Below are positions 1 to 8,535 of a stretch of DNA of 51,226 nucleotides, piece by piece (the stretch's first letter is position 1; every line of letters starts with the position of its first letter). The stretch comes from Lachnospiraceae bacterium. Lineage in GTDB: Bacteria > Bacillota > Clostridia > Lachnospirales > Lachnospiraceae. The position numbers and the translations under genes were made by a program. The notes beneath the pieces were generated by a model. It saw nothing but the letters and a program-made list of their open reading frames with translations, did no database searches and was not told the DNA's origin. The DNA lies in NCBI GenBank assembly GCA_017436305.1, contig JAFSDJ010000106.1, positions 1-51,226 of the forward strand, read 5' to 3'.

Positions 1-80
1 CCCTGCACATTATAGCACAGGAAAAAAAAACAGGCAAGAAAATGTTATTGTCTGTGTTATCGCCTGTCGTATATAACGTT

Positions 81-119
81 ACTGTTCAAAAAAACTATGG
101 TTGAACTGTTCAAAAAAAC
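81..119. repeat. Two direct copies of ACTGTTCAAAAAAAC
   Basis: A 15-base sequence occurs at 81-95 and again at 105-119, a 24-bp period, just before the promoter of the cation antiporter leader. The repeats could be a regulator site or chance A-rich duplication. No regulator can be named from the sequence. Confidence 0.5.
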
Positions 120-120
120 A

Positions 121-149
121 TTGACAGATTCCGTGATATTATGTTAAAT
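121..149 (+). promoter_or_regulatory. Sigma-A-like promoter of the antiporter leader
   Basis: A perfect -35 box TTGACA (121-126) is followed after 17 bases by TTAAAT (144-149), a 4/6 match to the -10 consensus. Transcription would start near 156, directly ahead of the predicted riboswitch, which supports the assignment. Confidence 0.55.
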
Positions 150-157
150 TATGTAAG

Positions 158-257
158 ATATTAGGGAGTAGTTCACATCCTGTCAGGGTGTTATACATAA
201 CGTCATCACGCTGAAGTCAGCCGGAATGTATACTGAAATAAGAACGAGACTTTTATT
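158..257 (+). promoter_or_regulatory. yybP-ykoY (Mn2+) riboswitch candidate
   Basis: The leader carries the hallmark blocks of the yybP-ykoY class in the right order: GGGAGTAG (164-171), GTCA then CTGAAGTCAGCCGG in the middle (about 202-224), and CGAGACTTTT at the 3' side (245-254). Members of this class sense Mn2+ and usually sit upstream of manganese or other cation exporters. The 3' conserved block is itself the 5' arm of the terminator at 246-291, so ligand binding would compete with termination. The class assignment is by eye. The P1 helix is less regular than in textbook examples, hence the moderate confidence. Confidence 0.72.
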
Positions 258-291
258 ATGCTTTTTGTGTGCAATAAAAGTCTCTTTTTTT
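246..291 (+). terminator. Riboswitch terminator hairpin
   Basis: A 12-bp perfect stem (246-257 with 273-284) is followed by seven T residues (285-291). It lies inside the leader of the antiporter gene and 66 bases before its start, so it acts as an attenuator rather than as the end of an upstream gene. Confidence 0.88.
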
Positions 292-356
292 ATCCTTTGC
301 TACACAAAAGCTAAAAATTACAGCACACCCTAACAAAATGAATGGAGGAAAAGAAA

Positions 357-1289
357 ATGGAAATTTTAATTCAGTGTCTTTTACTAGTGGTAGGATTTGT
401 AATGTTAGTAAAAGGAGCCGACTGGTTTGTGGAAGGAGCCGCAGGAATCGCTGACAGATTTGGTATTCCACAGCTTGTAATCGGACTTACTATTGTAGCA
501 ATGGGAACCAGTGCACCGGAAGCAGCAGTTAGTGTTACAGCTGCATTAAAAGGAAGCGCAGATATTACAATCGGTAATATTGTAGGAAGCAATATTTTGA
601 ATATTCTGGTTATACTTGGTCTTACATCTGCCATTGTAGCAGTAGCAGTGGCTAACTCTACTGTAAAGTATGAAATTCCGTACATGATTTTAATTACATT
701 CTTATTATTAGGTCTTGGATACACCGGAAATGAAATTAATTTTGTGGAAGGTATTGTTTTATGGATTGCTTTTATTGCTTATCTTACATATCTGTTTGTG
801 ATGGCGAAGAAAAACAAGGAAGAAACAGCTGAAGAAAGTAAAAAACAGCCAATGTGGAAGTTGATTTTACTTGCAATTATAGGACTTGTATTAATCGTAT
901 GTGGTAGTGATGTGGCTGTAGAGGCTGCTTCTAATATAGCAACTCAATTAGGGTTAAGTGAACGTTTTATTGGACTGACCATTGTAGCACTTGGAACATC
1001 ATTGCCGGAGCTTTGTACTTCCGTTGCAGCAGCTATTAAAGGAAAGGCAGATATTGCAATTGGAAATGTTGTAGGAAGTAACGTTTTTAATATTTTGTTT
1101 GTAGTAGGTACATCTGCACTAATTACTCCGGTTGTATTTGCTCCCAATTTTGTAATTGATACACTTATAGTAGCGGCAGCAGGAGCCCTTTTGTGGTTGT
1201 GTGTGTTTAGAAAGAAAAAACTCACAAGACCGGCAGGTATTACAATGCTTGTATGCTACGGAGCCTATTTCGTATATTTACTTCAGTAG
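357..1289 (+). CDS. Calcium/sodium antiporter family (CaCA) membrane protein
   Basis: This is a 310-residue inner-membrane cation exchanger of the YrbG/CaCA family. Two inverted alpha-repeats are visible: GTSAPE at residues 50-55 followed by GNIVGSN, and GTSLPE at 213-218 followed by GNVVGSN. These acidic-residue repeats form the ion-binding centre of the family. About ten hydrophobic segments surround a charged central loop near residues 151-166. The start at 357 is preferred because the in-frame ATG at 342 overlaps the GGAGG ribosome site at 344-348. The upstream Mn2+-type riboswitch suggests the true substrate may be manganese, exported when in excess. This is inference from context, since the family name refers to calcium. 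Confidence 0.9.
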   Translation: MEILIQCLLLVVGFVMLVKGADWFVEGAAGIADRFGIPQLVIGLTIVAMGTSAPEAAVSVTAALKGSADITIGNIVGSNILNILVILGLTSAIVAVAVANSTVKYEIPYMILITFLLLGLGYTGNEINFVEGIVLWIAFIAYLTYLFVMAKKNKEETAEESKKQPMWKLILLAIIGLVLIVCGSDVAVEAASNIATQLGLSERFIGLTIVALGTSLPELCTSVAAAIKGKADIAIGNVVGSNVFNILFVVGTSALITPVVFAPNFVIDTLIVAAAGALLWLCVFRKKKLTRPAGITMLVCYGAYFVYLLQ

Positions 1290-1324
1290 TAAAAATTAAT
1301 AAGAAAATATATATAATCAAAATG

Positions 1325-1372
1325 AATCAGGTAGAAGCAGTTTGGAAAAGAGTAGCTTTTGCCTGATTTTTT
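1325..1372 (+). terminator. Terminator after the antiporter gene
   Basis: A 14-bp stem with two G-T wobbles (1325-1338 with 1355-1368) ends in a T run to 1372. It lies 36 bases after the antiporter stop codon. Confidence 0.85.
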
Positions 1373-1474
1373 ATGTAGTTTTTCTAGACATGAATTAAAA
1401 ATTACCTTTGCAAAATAAAAAGCATTTTATATAATACAAAATAGATGTGAAATAAGGATTTAAGGAGAAATATT

Positions 1475-2659
1475 ATGTTTTTAACAGTAGTGCTTATTAT
1501 TATTTACGTGGCATTTATAAGCCTTGGCTTACCGGATTCTTTATTAGGCTCTGCATGGCCTACTATTTATGAGGAAATGAATGTGCCTATTTCTTATGGA
1601 GGAATTGTTTCCATGATTATTTCGGGAGGAACCATTCTTTCCAGTCTGCTTAGTGGAAAAGTCATTAAAAAGTTTGGGACGGGCTGGACAACAGCTATTA
1701 GCGTACTTATGACGGCAGTAGCACTTCTTGGATTTTCTGTAAGTAATGCTTACTGGATGCTGTGCCTTATGGCGATTCCCCTGGGTCTTGGGGCCGGAAG
1801 CGTGGATGCAGCCCTAAATAACTTTGTGGCACTTCATTATGAGGCAAGGCACATGAGCTGGCTTCATTGTTTTTGGGGAATTGGAGCTACTACAGGCCCT
1901 GTTATTGTGTCGGCGTGTTTGAAAGCAGGAGGAGACTGGCAGTCCGGCTATGGTGTGATTAGTATGTTGCAGTTTACTTTGGTGTTTGTATTGTTTGTTT
2001 CCCTTCCCTTATGGAAAAAAGCAGGTGAAAAGTCTGAAAAAGAGCCGGAGGAAAAAAGAGTAAAAACAGAAAACGGTACTTTTTCTCTTATTAAGGTTAA
2101 GGGGGCAAAGGCTGCGCTTATATCCTGTTTCTTTTATTGTGCACTGGAAGCTTCTGCCGGTTTATGGGGCAGTAGTTACTTAGTTATGGTAAAAGGCGTT
2201 TTGGCAGTAAAAGCAGCCAAATGGATTTCACTATTTTACTTCGGTATTACCTTTGGCAGGTTTTTGTCCGGATTTCTTACAATGAAGCTTTCCAACAAGC
2301 AGATGATCCGTCTTGGACAACTGATAGGTATGATAGGTGTGGTTTGCTTTTTCTTACCTTTTGGTGTGTATATACAGCTAGCCGGGTTATTTTTCTTAGG
2401 CTTAGGATGTGCGCCTATTTATCCTTGTCTGCTTCATGAAACACCTGATAATTTTGGAGCGGAGGTATCTCAGGGAATGATGGGCCTTCAGATGGCATGC
2501 GCTTATGTGGGAACAACCTTTATGCCAACACTTTTGGGTTTTTTAGCAAAGCATGTAAGCTATAAGCTGTATCCCGTTTATCTTGGAATTCTTTTAGGTG
2601 GTATGATTTGTGCAGTAGAATTTCTAAATAAAAAGGTAGAGAAAAGGAAGAAAAAATGA
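1475..2659 (+). CDS. MFS transporter
   Basis: A 394-residue major facilitator superfamily membrane protein with two six-helix halves joined by a charged cytoplasmic loop near residues 180-205. The N-terminal half shows the pattern GLPDSLLGSAWP and a G-rich second segment typical of the family. A good ribosome site (AAGGAG) precedes the start. The stop codon overlaps the start of the thiamine pyrophosphokinase gene by four bases (ATGA), so the two are translationally coupled. That pairing hints at a thiamine-related substrate, but this is only context. No specific substrate can be read from the sequence. Confidence 0.85.
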   Translation: MFLTVVLIIIYVAFISLGLPDSLLGSAWPTIYEEMNVPISYGGIVSMIISGGTILSSLLSGKVIKKFGTGWTTAISVLMTAVALLGFSVSNAYWMLCLMAIPLGLGAGSVDAALNNFVALHYEARHMSWLHCFWGIGATTGPVIVSACLKAGGDWQSGYGVISMLQFTLVFVLFVSLPLWKKAGEKSEKEPEEKRVKTENGTFSLIKVKGAKAALISCFFYCALEASAGLWGSSYLVMVKGVLAVKAAKWISLFYFGITFGRFLSGFLTMKLSNKQMIRLGQLIGMIGVVCFFLPFGVYIQLAGLFFLGLGCAPIYPCLLHETPDNFGAEVSQGMMGLQMACAYVGTTFMPTLLGFLAKHVSYKLYPVYLGILLGGMICAVEFLNKKVEKRKKK

Positions 2660-3324
2660 GTGATGCTATTTGTTATATAATTGGAGCAGGAGAGTTTGCA
2701 GAAAGAGAGTTTCTTGAAAGTGAATTTGTCAAGGGGAGAATTATAAAAGAAAAATTTTGTAAAAAGAAAGAAGATTATATAATCGGTGTAGATGGTGGTT
2801 ATGAACATCTGGACAAACTAAATATAAAAGCGGATTTGCTTGTTGGTGATTTTGACTCTTTAAATTATGATCCTAACCATGAAAATATAGTCAGGCTTCC
2901 GGTAGAAAAAGATGACACGGACATGCTTTTTGCACTGAAGAAGGGGGTTTTGAAGGGGTATTATAATTTTTGTATCTATGGAGGACTTGGAGGTAGAGTT
3001 TCTCATACCATTGCCAATTTACAATGTCTCGTATGGCTGGCAGAAAAAGGAGCTAAAGGTTACTTAATTGGAAGTGATGTGGTTATTACGGCCGTAAAAA
3101 ATGGAAGCATTAGCTTTGAAAAAGAAAAGAAAGGGTTTGTTTCCATATTTGCTTTTGATGGTCAGGCAAAGGGTGTCACACTTCGAAATTTAAAGTATCC
3201 GCTTCAGGATGCTGTACTAACTATGGACTATCCTATCGGTGTTAGCAATGAGTTTATAGGAAAGGAAAGTGAAATTATAGTGAAGGATGGAACGCTGCTT
3301 GTAGTATTGGAAACCAAGGCTTGA
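2656..3324 (+). CDS. thiN: Thiamine diphosphokinase
   Basis: A 222-residue cytosolic enzyme that transfers pyrophosphate from ATP to thiamine to give thiamine diphosphate. The N-terminal domain contains VDGGYEHL and the signature LLVGDFDS around residues 36-62, then EKDDTDM, which binds ATP and Mg2+. The C-terminal part is the beta-rich thiamine-binding domain. Length is normal for the family. It overlaps the MFS gene by ATGA. In many Firmicutes thiN sits near rsgA and rpe, so coupling to a transporter is a less usual setting. No TPP riboswitch was recognised upstream of the pair. Confidence 0.93.
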   Translation: MSDAICYIIGAGEFAEREFLESEFVKGRIIKEKFCKKKEDYIIGVDGGYEHLDKLNIKADLLVGDFDSLNYDPNHENIVRLPVEKDDTDMLFALKKGVLKGYYNFCIYGGLGGRVSHTIANLQCLVWLAEKGAKGYLIGSDVVITAVKNGSISFEKEKKGFVSIFAFDGQAKGVTLRNLKYPLQDAVLTMDYPIGVSNEFIGKESEIIVKDGTLLVVLETKA

Positions 3325-3469
3325 CAGCATTGTATTTGATGTCTAAACTAATATGATGTGTGTTACATACTATTTTTGCATGTTGAAATATACAATTTTA
3401 TTTATGAGAAGATTAGGGTGAGGGAAGGGTTTTGACACCTTAATTTGAGAAGAACAGAAGGAGAAAAAA

Positions 3470-4795
3470 ATGAACCAGGATGTATTTGAAAAGTATTCCA
3501 TAAAGAAAGCAGTTGCCACGTTAGCATTGCCTACGATGCTAAGTATGTTAGTTACGATATTTTATAACATGGCAGATACTTTATTTGTAGGCTGGACAAA
3601 TGATCCCAATCAGGTAGCAGCAGTTTCACTGGCAACACCGGTTTTTTTACTGCTTATGGCTGTTGGTAACATATTTGGTATCGGTGGTAGTACATTGATT
3701 TCCAGGCTGCTTGGTGAAAAAAAAGAAGACAAGGTAAAAAAGGTTAGTAGCTTTTGCTTTTATGGATGTATTGTAGCAGGAGCTGTTATGACAGTGGTAT
3801 TTCTTGTGGGAATGCCTGCTATTTTATCTTTAATTGGATGTAGTGAAAATACAAGAGGCTTTGCAGAAAGCTATTTAACTTGTATTGGTATAGGAGCAAT
3901 TTTTGTAGTGCTGTCTAATGCCTTTGGAAATGTAGTACGTGGAGAAGGGGCAGCAAAAACATCCATGTTTGGAATGATGCTTGGAACGGTAGTAAATATT
4001 GTGTTAGATCCTATTATGATTCTTGTAATGGATATGGGAGTGGCAGGGGCTGCCATTGCTACCATTATCGGTAATATTTGCTCTGTTGTTTATTATGTGA
4101 TTTATCTTTGTGGGAAAAAAACTGCTTTATCTATTTCCATAAAGAATTTTTCGGCGAAAGAAGGAATTCTTTTAGCAGTATTTTCCATAGGACTTCCTGC
4201 ATCCATTAATAATGTGCTTATGAGTACTTCGAATATTATATTAAATAATTTCCTTGCCGGTTATGGAGATAATCCGGTAGCAGCAATGGGCGTTGCAATG
4301 AAGGCAAATATGCTGGTGGTTATGTTGCAAATGGGTCTTGCTATGGGGATTCAGCCTTTAATTGGTTATTGTTTTGGAGCGGGAAATATTGATAAAATGA
4401 AGAAAGTTCTTAAATTTTCTGTAGTTTGCAATGTGATTTTAGGAAGTGCACTTACTTTGTTTTATGTATTTTTCTCCAAGCAGATTGTGAATATATTTAT
4501 AGATGACATAGAAGTGGTGAATTACGGAATAACTATGTTAAGAGCATTGATGTTGTCAGGTCCTTTTATTGGAATGATGTTTGTTTTTAATTTCAGCTTT
4601 CAGGCAATGGGAAAAGCAATCCCTTCTCTGATTCTATCCTTGAGCAGACAGGGACTGGTTTTCCTTCCGGTATTAGTGATTGCCAACCATTTAGTAGGGT
4701 TAAATGGTCTGATTTATGCCCAGCCATTAGCCGATATAGCGTCTTTATTTATGGCAGTTCTTATGTATCTGATTATTTTTAGAAAACATAAGTAG
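3470..4795 (+). CDS. MATE family efflux transporter
   Basis: A 441-residue, 12-helix membrane protein of the multidrug and toxin extrusion family, MepA-like branch. It exchanges Na+ or H+ for organic cations or drugs. The repeated two-lobe organisation is visible, with motifs such as GNIFGIGGSTLISRLLG in the first lobe and GIQPLIGYCFGAGN in the second, which are conserved in the DinF/MepA group. A ribosome site GAAGGAG lies eight bases before the ATG. It has its own spacer on both sides and appears monocistronic. The substrate is unknown. Confidence 0.92.
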   Translation: MNQDVFEKYSIKKAVATLALPTMLSMLVTIFYNMADTLFVGWTNDPNQVAAVSLATPVFLLLMAVGNIFGIGGSTLISRLLGEKKEDKVKKVSSFCFYGCIVAGAVMTVVFLVGMPAILSLIGCSENTRGFAESYLTCIGIGAIFVVLSNAFGNVVRGEGAAKTSMFGMMLGTVVNIVLDPIMILVMDMGVAGAAIATIIGNICSVVYYVIYLCGKKTALSISIKNFSAKEGILLAVFSIGLPASINNVLMSTSNIILNNFLAGYGDNPVAAMGVAMKANMLVVMLQMGLAMGIQPLIGYCFGAGNIDKMKKVLKFSVVCNVILGSALTLFYVFFSKQIVNIFIDDIEVVNYGITMLRALMLSGPFIGMMFVFNFSFQAMGKAIPSLILSLSRQGLVFLPVLVIANHLVGLNGLIYAQPLADIASLFMAVLMYLIIFRKHK

Positions 4796-4815
4796 GATAT
4801 AAAGGTATATTTACG

Positions 4816-4844
4816 TTGACAATAAGTATCGTTTGTATTATTAT
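4816..4844 (+). promoter_or_regulatory. Strong sigma-A promoter of the GntR operon
   Basis: The -35 box TTGACA (4816-4821) and -10 box TATTAT (4839-4844) are separated by exactly 17 bases. The core promoter lies within the large palindrome at 4821-4868, so any protein bound there would block RNA polymerase. Confidence 0.75.
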
Positions 4845-4868
4845 GTTTAATACAAATGATACTTATTT
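4821..4868. promoter_or_regulatory. Large palindrome overlapping the promoter (candidate GntR operator)
   Basis: Two arms of about 20 bases (4821-4840 and 4848-4868) are complementary except for one G/T position. The palindrome contains the core TGTATTA...TAATACA. It lacks a terminal T run, so it is a poor terminator. It covers the spacer, -10 box and start site of the promoter for the regulator gene at 4948, which fits an autoregulatory operator for this YtrA-type regulator. Confidence 0.6.
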
Positions 4869-4947
4869 TAATGTATAGAATTAGTGTGCCGAAAAGAACT
4901 AAAGTTTCTCTATATATTAAAATTAAAACATATGTAGGAGAAGGATT

Positions 4948-5337
4948 ATGATTATAAGATTGGAAAATAGTTCAGATATTCCCATTTATGTGCAACTTCG
5001 TAACCAAATTGTTATGGGAATTGGCAGAGGGGAATTAAAGGCAGGTGAATCGCTACCTACCGTCAGACAAATGGCCCAGGATATTGGGGTTAATACTATG
5101 ACAGTCAATAAAACCTATCAGATTTTAAAGCTGGAAGGCTATATTGAAATAGACAGACGAAAGGGCGCAACCGTATGTGCAGTGAAGGATGAAACAGCCA
5201 TAATACAGGAAAAATTAGAGCAGGAGCTTGAGCTTTTAAGTGCTCAGGCGTGTTTAAAAGGCTATGGAAAAAAGGAGTTCTTAGAACTCTGTAGTGAGAT
5301 GTTTGACAAAATGAACCCGATTGCTTTACAGGGCTAG
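4948..5337 (+). CDS. GntR family transcriptional regulator (YtrA subfamily)
   Basis: A 129-residue DNA-binding protein. Residues about 10-75 form the GntR winged helix-turn-helix (IPIYVQLRNQI, then TVRQMAQDIGVNTMTVNKTY, then a wing near RRKG). There is only a short helical tail and no large ligand-binding domain, which is the mark of the YtrA subfamily. These repressors are usually co-transcribed with the membrane proteins or ABC systems they control, and respond to cell-envelope stress or antibiotics. The next gene, 24 bases downstream, is a membrane protein. The palindrome over the operon promoter is the obvious candidate site. Confidence 0.92.
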   Translation: MIIRLENSSDIPIYVQLRNQIVMGIGRGELKAGESLPTVRQMAQDIGVNTMTVNKTYQILKLEGYIEIDRRKGATVCAVKDETAIIQEKLEQELELLSAQACLKGYGKKEFLELCSEMFDKMNPIALQG

Positions 5338-5361
5338 ATATAATTACAAGGAGGGATTAAG

Positions 5362-6771
5362 ATGATATTCTTTTTGACGATGCTTTTTTGCAGTATTACC
5401 TTAGTGGTAGCATTTTATTATTGTTTTTATGTTGCAGGAAAGGAAAAGAAACAGATTTTATTAGGTGTTACTCTTCCAAAAGAAGCTTTAGAATCAGAAG
5501 AAGTAAAAGCAATTGCAAAGGAATACAATAAAAAACTTAATCAGAGCATGCTTATACTGCTTTTAGCGGGCATTCCGGTGCATATGGCTATGAATGGGTA
5601 TATTTCCATTTTTTTAATTGTGTACACAGTTTGGGGAGTTTTGCTCTACTTTATTCCCAATGAAATTATGAAAAAAGAAAATCGAAAATTATATAAGTTG
5701 AAACGGCAAAATGAATGGATAATTGGAGAAACGAAAACAATTTATGTGGATACAAGGGCTAGTGTTATGGCAAGAAAATATCCATTATCTTCCTTACATT
5801 TTTTGCTTGCTGGATTTATCTGTCTGCTCCCACTTTATGCAAGTGACAATGTGGGCAGTTTTTTTAAACAAGACATGGCAGTGGTAATTTTTGTTACATC
5901 TTTGTTTACTAAAGTAGTATTTTTCCTTTTATATAAAGGTTTTTTTCAGAGGAGTAACAAGGTTTACAGTCACGACACAAAAATTAACCAAAAGTGTATA
6001 GGCCTTCGCCGAAACATATTAGGTAACTGTTTTGTAATACTTTCTTATCTGGATAGTATTTCCTTTGTGATTATGGAATGGGGCATGGAAAAGGAGTCCT
6101 ATACAAATGGATTTGCAGAAAGAATAATAATATTTTGTCTTCTTCAGATGTTTGAGATGGTTTTTTTATTTTACAGTATTTTTCTGTTGGAGAAAAGAAA
6201 AAAAGAAATTCTAAGTACAGACAAATCACCAATTATTGTAGATGAGGATGAATATTGGAAAGGCATGTACTACTACAATCCAAATGACAAAAGAATATTT
6301 GTTCAGGACAGGGTATTTGACTCAAACATTACTTTCAACATGGCACACCCGGTAGGAAAAACCACTGTATATGGGCTTGCAGCCATTACCATCATCACCA
6401 TGGTCTGGCTGTCCATAGAAGTTCTCAGAATGGACTTTGTACCATATGGTATGGAAATAAAAGAAACCACGGTATCTTTTACCTCAGGTGGATACAACCT
6501 TGAAGTAGATATTGAGGACATTAAACAGGTTACGCTCCTTGAAAACCTGCCGGACAAAAAGTTAGCAAAAACTAACGGCGGTGCCACAGATGATTATTTA
6601 CTTGGAAAATTCAGAATGGAAGATATGGGAAACTGTTACATGTATGTATACTTAGACTACCCCTTACTACTACAAATCGACACAACAGAAACAACCATTT
6701 TCTTTAATTCAAAGAATACAAAAGAAACAGAACAACTTTATAAATCTCTTTCCAAGAGAATAGCGCAGTAA
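5362..6771 (+). CDS. DUF1648/DUF5808 domain membrane protein
   Basis: A 469-residue integral membrane protein whose biochemical role is unknown. The early loop after the first helix (residues 30-60, VTLPKEALESEEVK then a Tyr-rich stretch) resembles DUF1648 proteins. A later cytosolic segment containing YWKGMYYYNPNDKRIFV (about residues 295-312) matches the DUF5808 pattern. The C-terminal 100 residues after the last helix look like a small beta-rich PH-like domain. It is the second gene of the GntR operon (24-bp gap, GGAGG site), and this gene pair recurs in Firmicutes. A role in envelope or peptide-antibiotic response is inferred from the regulator only. Confidence 0.8.
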   Translation: MIFFLTMLFCSITLVVAFYYCFYVAGKEKKQILLGVTLPKEALESEEVKAIAKEYNKKLNQSMLILLLAGIPVHMAMNGYISIFLIVYTVWGVLLYFIPNEIMKKENRKLYKLKRQNEWIIGETKTIYVDTRASVMARKYPLSSLHFLLAGFICLLPLYASDNVGSFFKQDMAVVIFVTSLFTKVVFFLLYKGFFQRSNKVYSHDTKINQKCIGLRRNILGNCFVILSYLDSISFVIMEWGMEKESYTNGFAERIIIFCLLQMFEMVFLFYSIFLLEKRKKEILSTDKSPIIVDEDEYWKGMYYYNPNDKRIFVQDRVFDSNITFNMAHPVGKTTVYGLAAITIITMVWLSIEVLRMDFVPYGMEIKETTVSFTSGGYNLEVDIEDIKQVTLLENLPDKKLAKTNGGATDDYLLGKFRMEDMGNCYMYVYLDYPLLLQIDTTETTIFFNSKNTKETEQLYKSLSKRIAQ

Positions 6772-6869
6772 GTTGTAACAGTCAAAATCCCTCTTTTTCA
6801 AAATACTAATCTATGTTATACTGGGAAAGTAATAAACATACAATCTTACAAAGGAAAAGGAGAATTCTT

Positions 6870-8378
6870 ATGGTATTATCAGAATTATTACAAATCATTG
6901 TACCTGTTATTATAGCCATTGTGGTAATAGCTATTTTGCTATCCGGCTATGTAAAAGCTTCACCGGATACCGCTTACATTATTTCCGGTATGCGAAAGAA
7001 ACCAAAAGTACTGATTGGTCGGGCCGGAATCAAAATTCCGTTTTTTGAAAAGAAGGATGAGCTTAATTTACAGCTGATTCCCATTAATGTAAAAACATCT
7101 ACAGCAGTGCCAACTGCCGACTACATTAACATTAGTGTGGATGCAGCAGTAAACGTTAAAATCAGTGATAAGGAAGAACGCTTAGAGTTAGCAGCCCAAA
7201 ACTTCCTGAATAAAAAAGTAGATTATATCGCTCAGGTTGCCAGAGAAGTTTTAGAAGGTAACATGCGTGAAATTGTTGGTAAGATGAACTTAGAGGAAAT
7301 GGTTAGCGACCGTCAAAAATTTGCTACTTTAGTAAAAGACAGCGCAGAACCGGACCTGGCAGCCATGGGATTAGACATTGTAAGCTTTAATGTTCAGAAC
7401 TTTGTAGATGGCAACGGTGTCATTGAAAACCTTGGTGTTGATAACATTGTTAAAATCCAGAAAAAAGCAGCTATTTCCAGAGCAGAAAGTGAAAAGGACA
7501 TTGCTACTGCCCAGGCAATTGCACAAAAAGAGGCAAATGATGCAAGAGTTAATTCCCAGACAGAAATTGCCATTCGTAACAATGACCTTGCTATTAAACA
7601 GGCAGAACTGAAAAAAGAAGCAGATGCTAAAAAGGCAGAAGCAGATGCAGCGTATCAGATTCAACAGGAAGAACAGCGTAAAACAATTGAAATTACCACA
7701 GCCAATGCAAATATTGCAAAACAGGAAAAAGAAATTATGTTAAAGCAAAAAGAAGCAGAGGTTATGGAACAGGCTTTGGATGCACAGGTTAAGAAAAAAG
7801 CAGAAGCCGATAAATTTGCAAGACAACAGTTAGCAGACGCAGAGCTTTATGAACGTCAAAGAGATGCCGAAGCGAAAAAATACGAAGCACAGCAGGAAGC
7901 AGAAGCATTAAAAGCCCAGGCAGAAGCTGATAAATATGCAAAAGAACAGGAAGCAGAAGGTATCCGTACAAAAGGTTTAGCGGAGGCGGAAGCAATCCGT
8001 GCAAAAGCCATTGCAGAAGCAGAAGGTATTGAAAAGAAAGCAGAAGCTATGACCAAAATGGGCGAAGCAGCCGTACTTGAAATGTACTTTAAAGCCCTTC
8101 CGGAAGTAGTACGCAATGCAGCAGAACCGCTTACTAAGGTAGATAAGATTACTATGTATGGTGATGGAAACTCTGCAAAGCTTATGAAGGACGTTATGAA
8201 CACCTTAAATCAGGTAACCGATGGCTTAAAGGAGTCTACAGGAGTAGATTTAAATGCTGTTTTATCCGGCTTTGTTGGTGGTAAAGTCAGTGCAAAATCA
8301 GCAGGTCAGGATAATGAAGATGCAAATCAGGTAATTCGAATTAGTGAAGATATAAGTGAAGAGAATACAAAGGCATAA
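6870..8378 (+). CDS. Flotillin-like SPFH domain protein
   Basis: A 502-residue membrane-anchored scaffold protein that organises functional membrane microdomains. A single hydrophobic N-terminal segment (residues 4-26) precedes the SPFH/band 7 domain (about 30-200). A long Ala/Glu/Lys/Gln-rich coiled coil (about 200-400) with repeated EAEAIRAKA-type blocks is the flotillin hallmark, and it leads to a conserved tail with ALPEVV. The start at 6870 follows AAGGAG. An upstream in-frame ATG at 6813 would add 19 polar residues ahead of the membrane segment and has no ribosome site. No NfeD/YuaF partner gene is adjacent, unlike the yuaFG operon of Bacillus. Confidence 0.92.
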   Translation: MVLSELLQIIVPVIIAIVVIAILLSGYVKASPDTAYIISGMRKKPKVLIGRAGIKIPFFEKKDELNLQLIPINVKTSTAVPTADYINISVDAAVNVKISDKEERLELAAQNFLNKKVDYIAQVAREVLEGNMREIVGKMNLEEMVSDRQKFATLVKDSAEPDLAAMGLDIVSFNVQNFVDGNGVIENLGVDNIVKIQKKAAISRAESEKDIATAQAIAQKEANDARVNSQTEIAIRNNDLAIKQAELKKEADAKKAEADAAYQIQQEEQRKTIEITTANANIAKQEKEIMLKQKEAEVMEQALDAQVKKKAEADKFARQQLADAELYERQRDAEAKKYEAQQEAEALKAQAEADKYAKEQEAEGIRTKGLAEAEAIRAKAIAEAEGIEKKAEAMTKMGEAAVLEMYFKALPEVVRNAAEPLTKVDKITMYGDGNSAKLMKDVMNTLNQVTDGLKESTGVDLNAVLSGFVGGKVSAKSAGQDNEDANQVIRISEDISEENTKA

Positions 8379-8406
8379 AAGGTACCATTAAATCCGGTGG
8401 CCGACA

Positions 8407-8471
8407 AAAAAGAAACGCATTTCAAAACCTACAGCAACTGCTGAAAAGGTATTTGAAATGCGTTTCTTTTT
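8407..8471 (+). terminator. Terminator after the flotillin gene
   Basis: A very long stem (8407-8426 with 8452-8471, about 20 bp, A-rich on the 5' side and T-rich on the 3' side) ends the flotillin transcript. The loop contains a smaller inner hairpin around ACCT...AGGT. The A/T symmetry would allow it to act in both directions. Confidence 0.85.
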
Positions 8472-8535
8472 CAGTTTGTAACAGTTCAGCCGTATTATTG
8501 TTCACACATGATACATAGTAATTGGTAAATAGGAC

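Noticed and set aside
2656-3324. TPP riboswitch expected near a thiamine gene
   Set aside because: None of the conserved TPP aptamer blocks are present upstream of the MFS-thiN pair, and thiN-type salvage genes often lack one.
4821-4868. Palindrome considered as the terminator of the MATE gene
   Set aside because: No T run follows the stem and a consensus promoter runs through it, so an operator is a better explanation.
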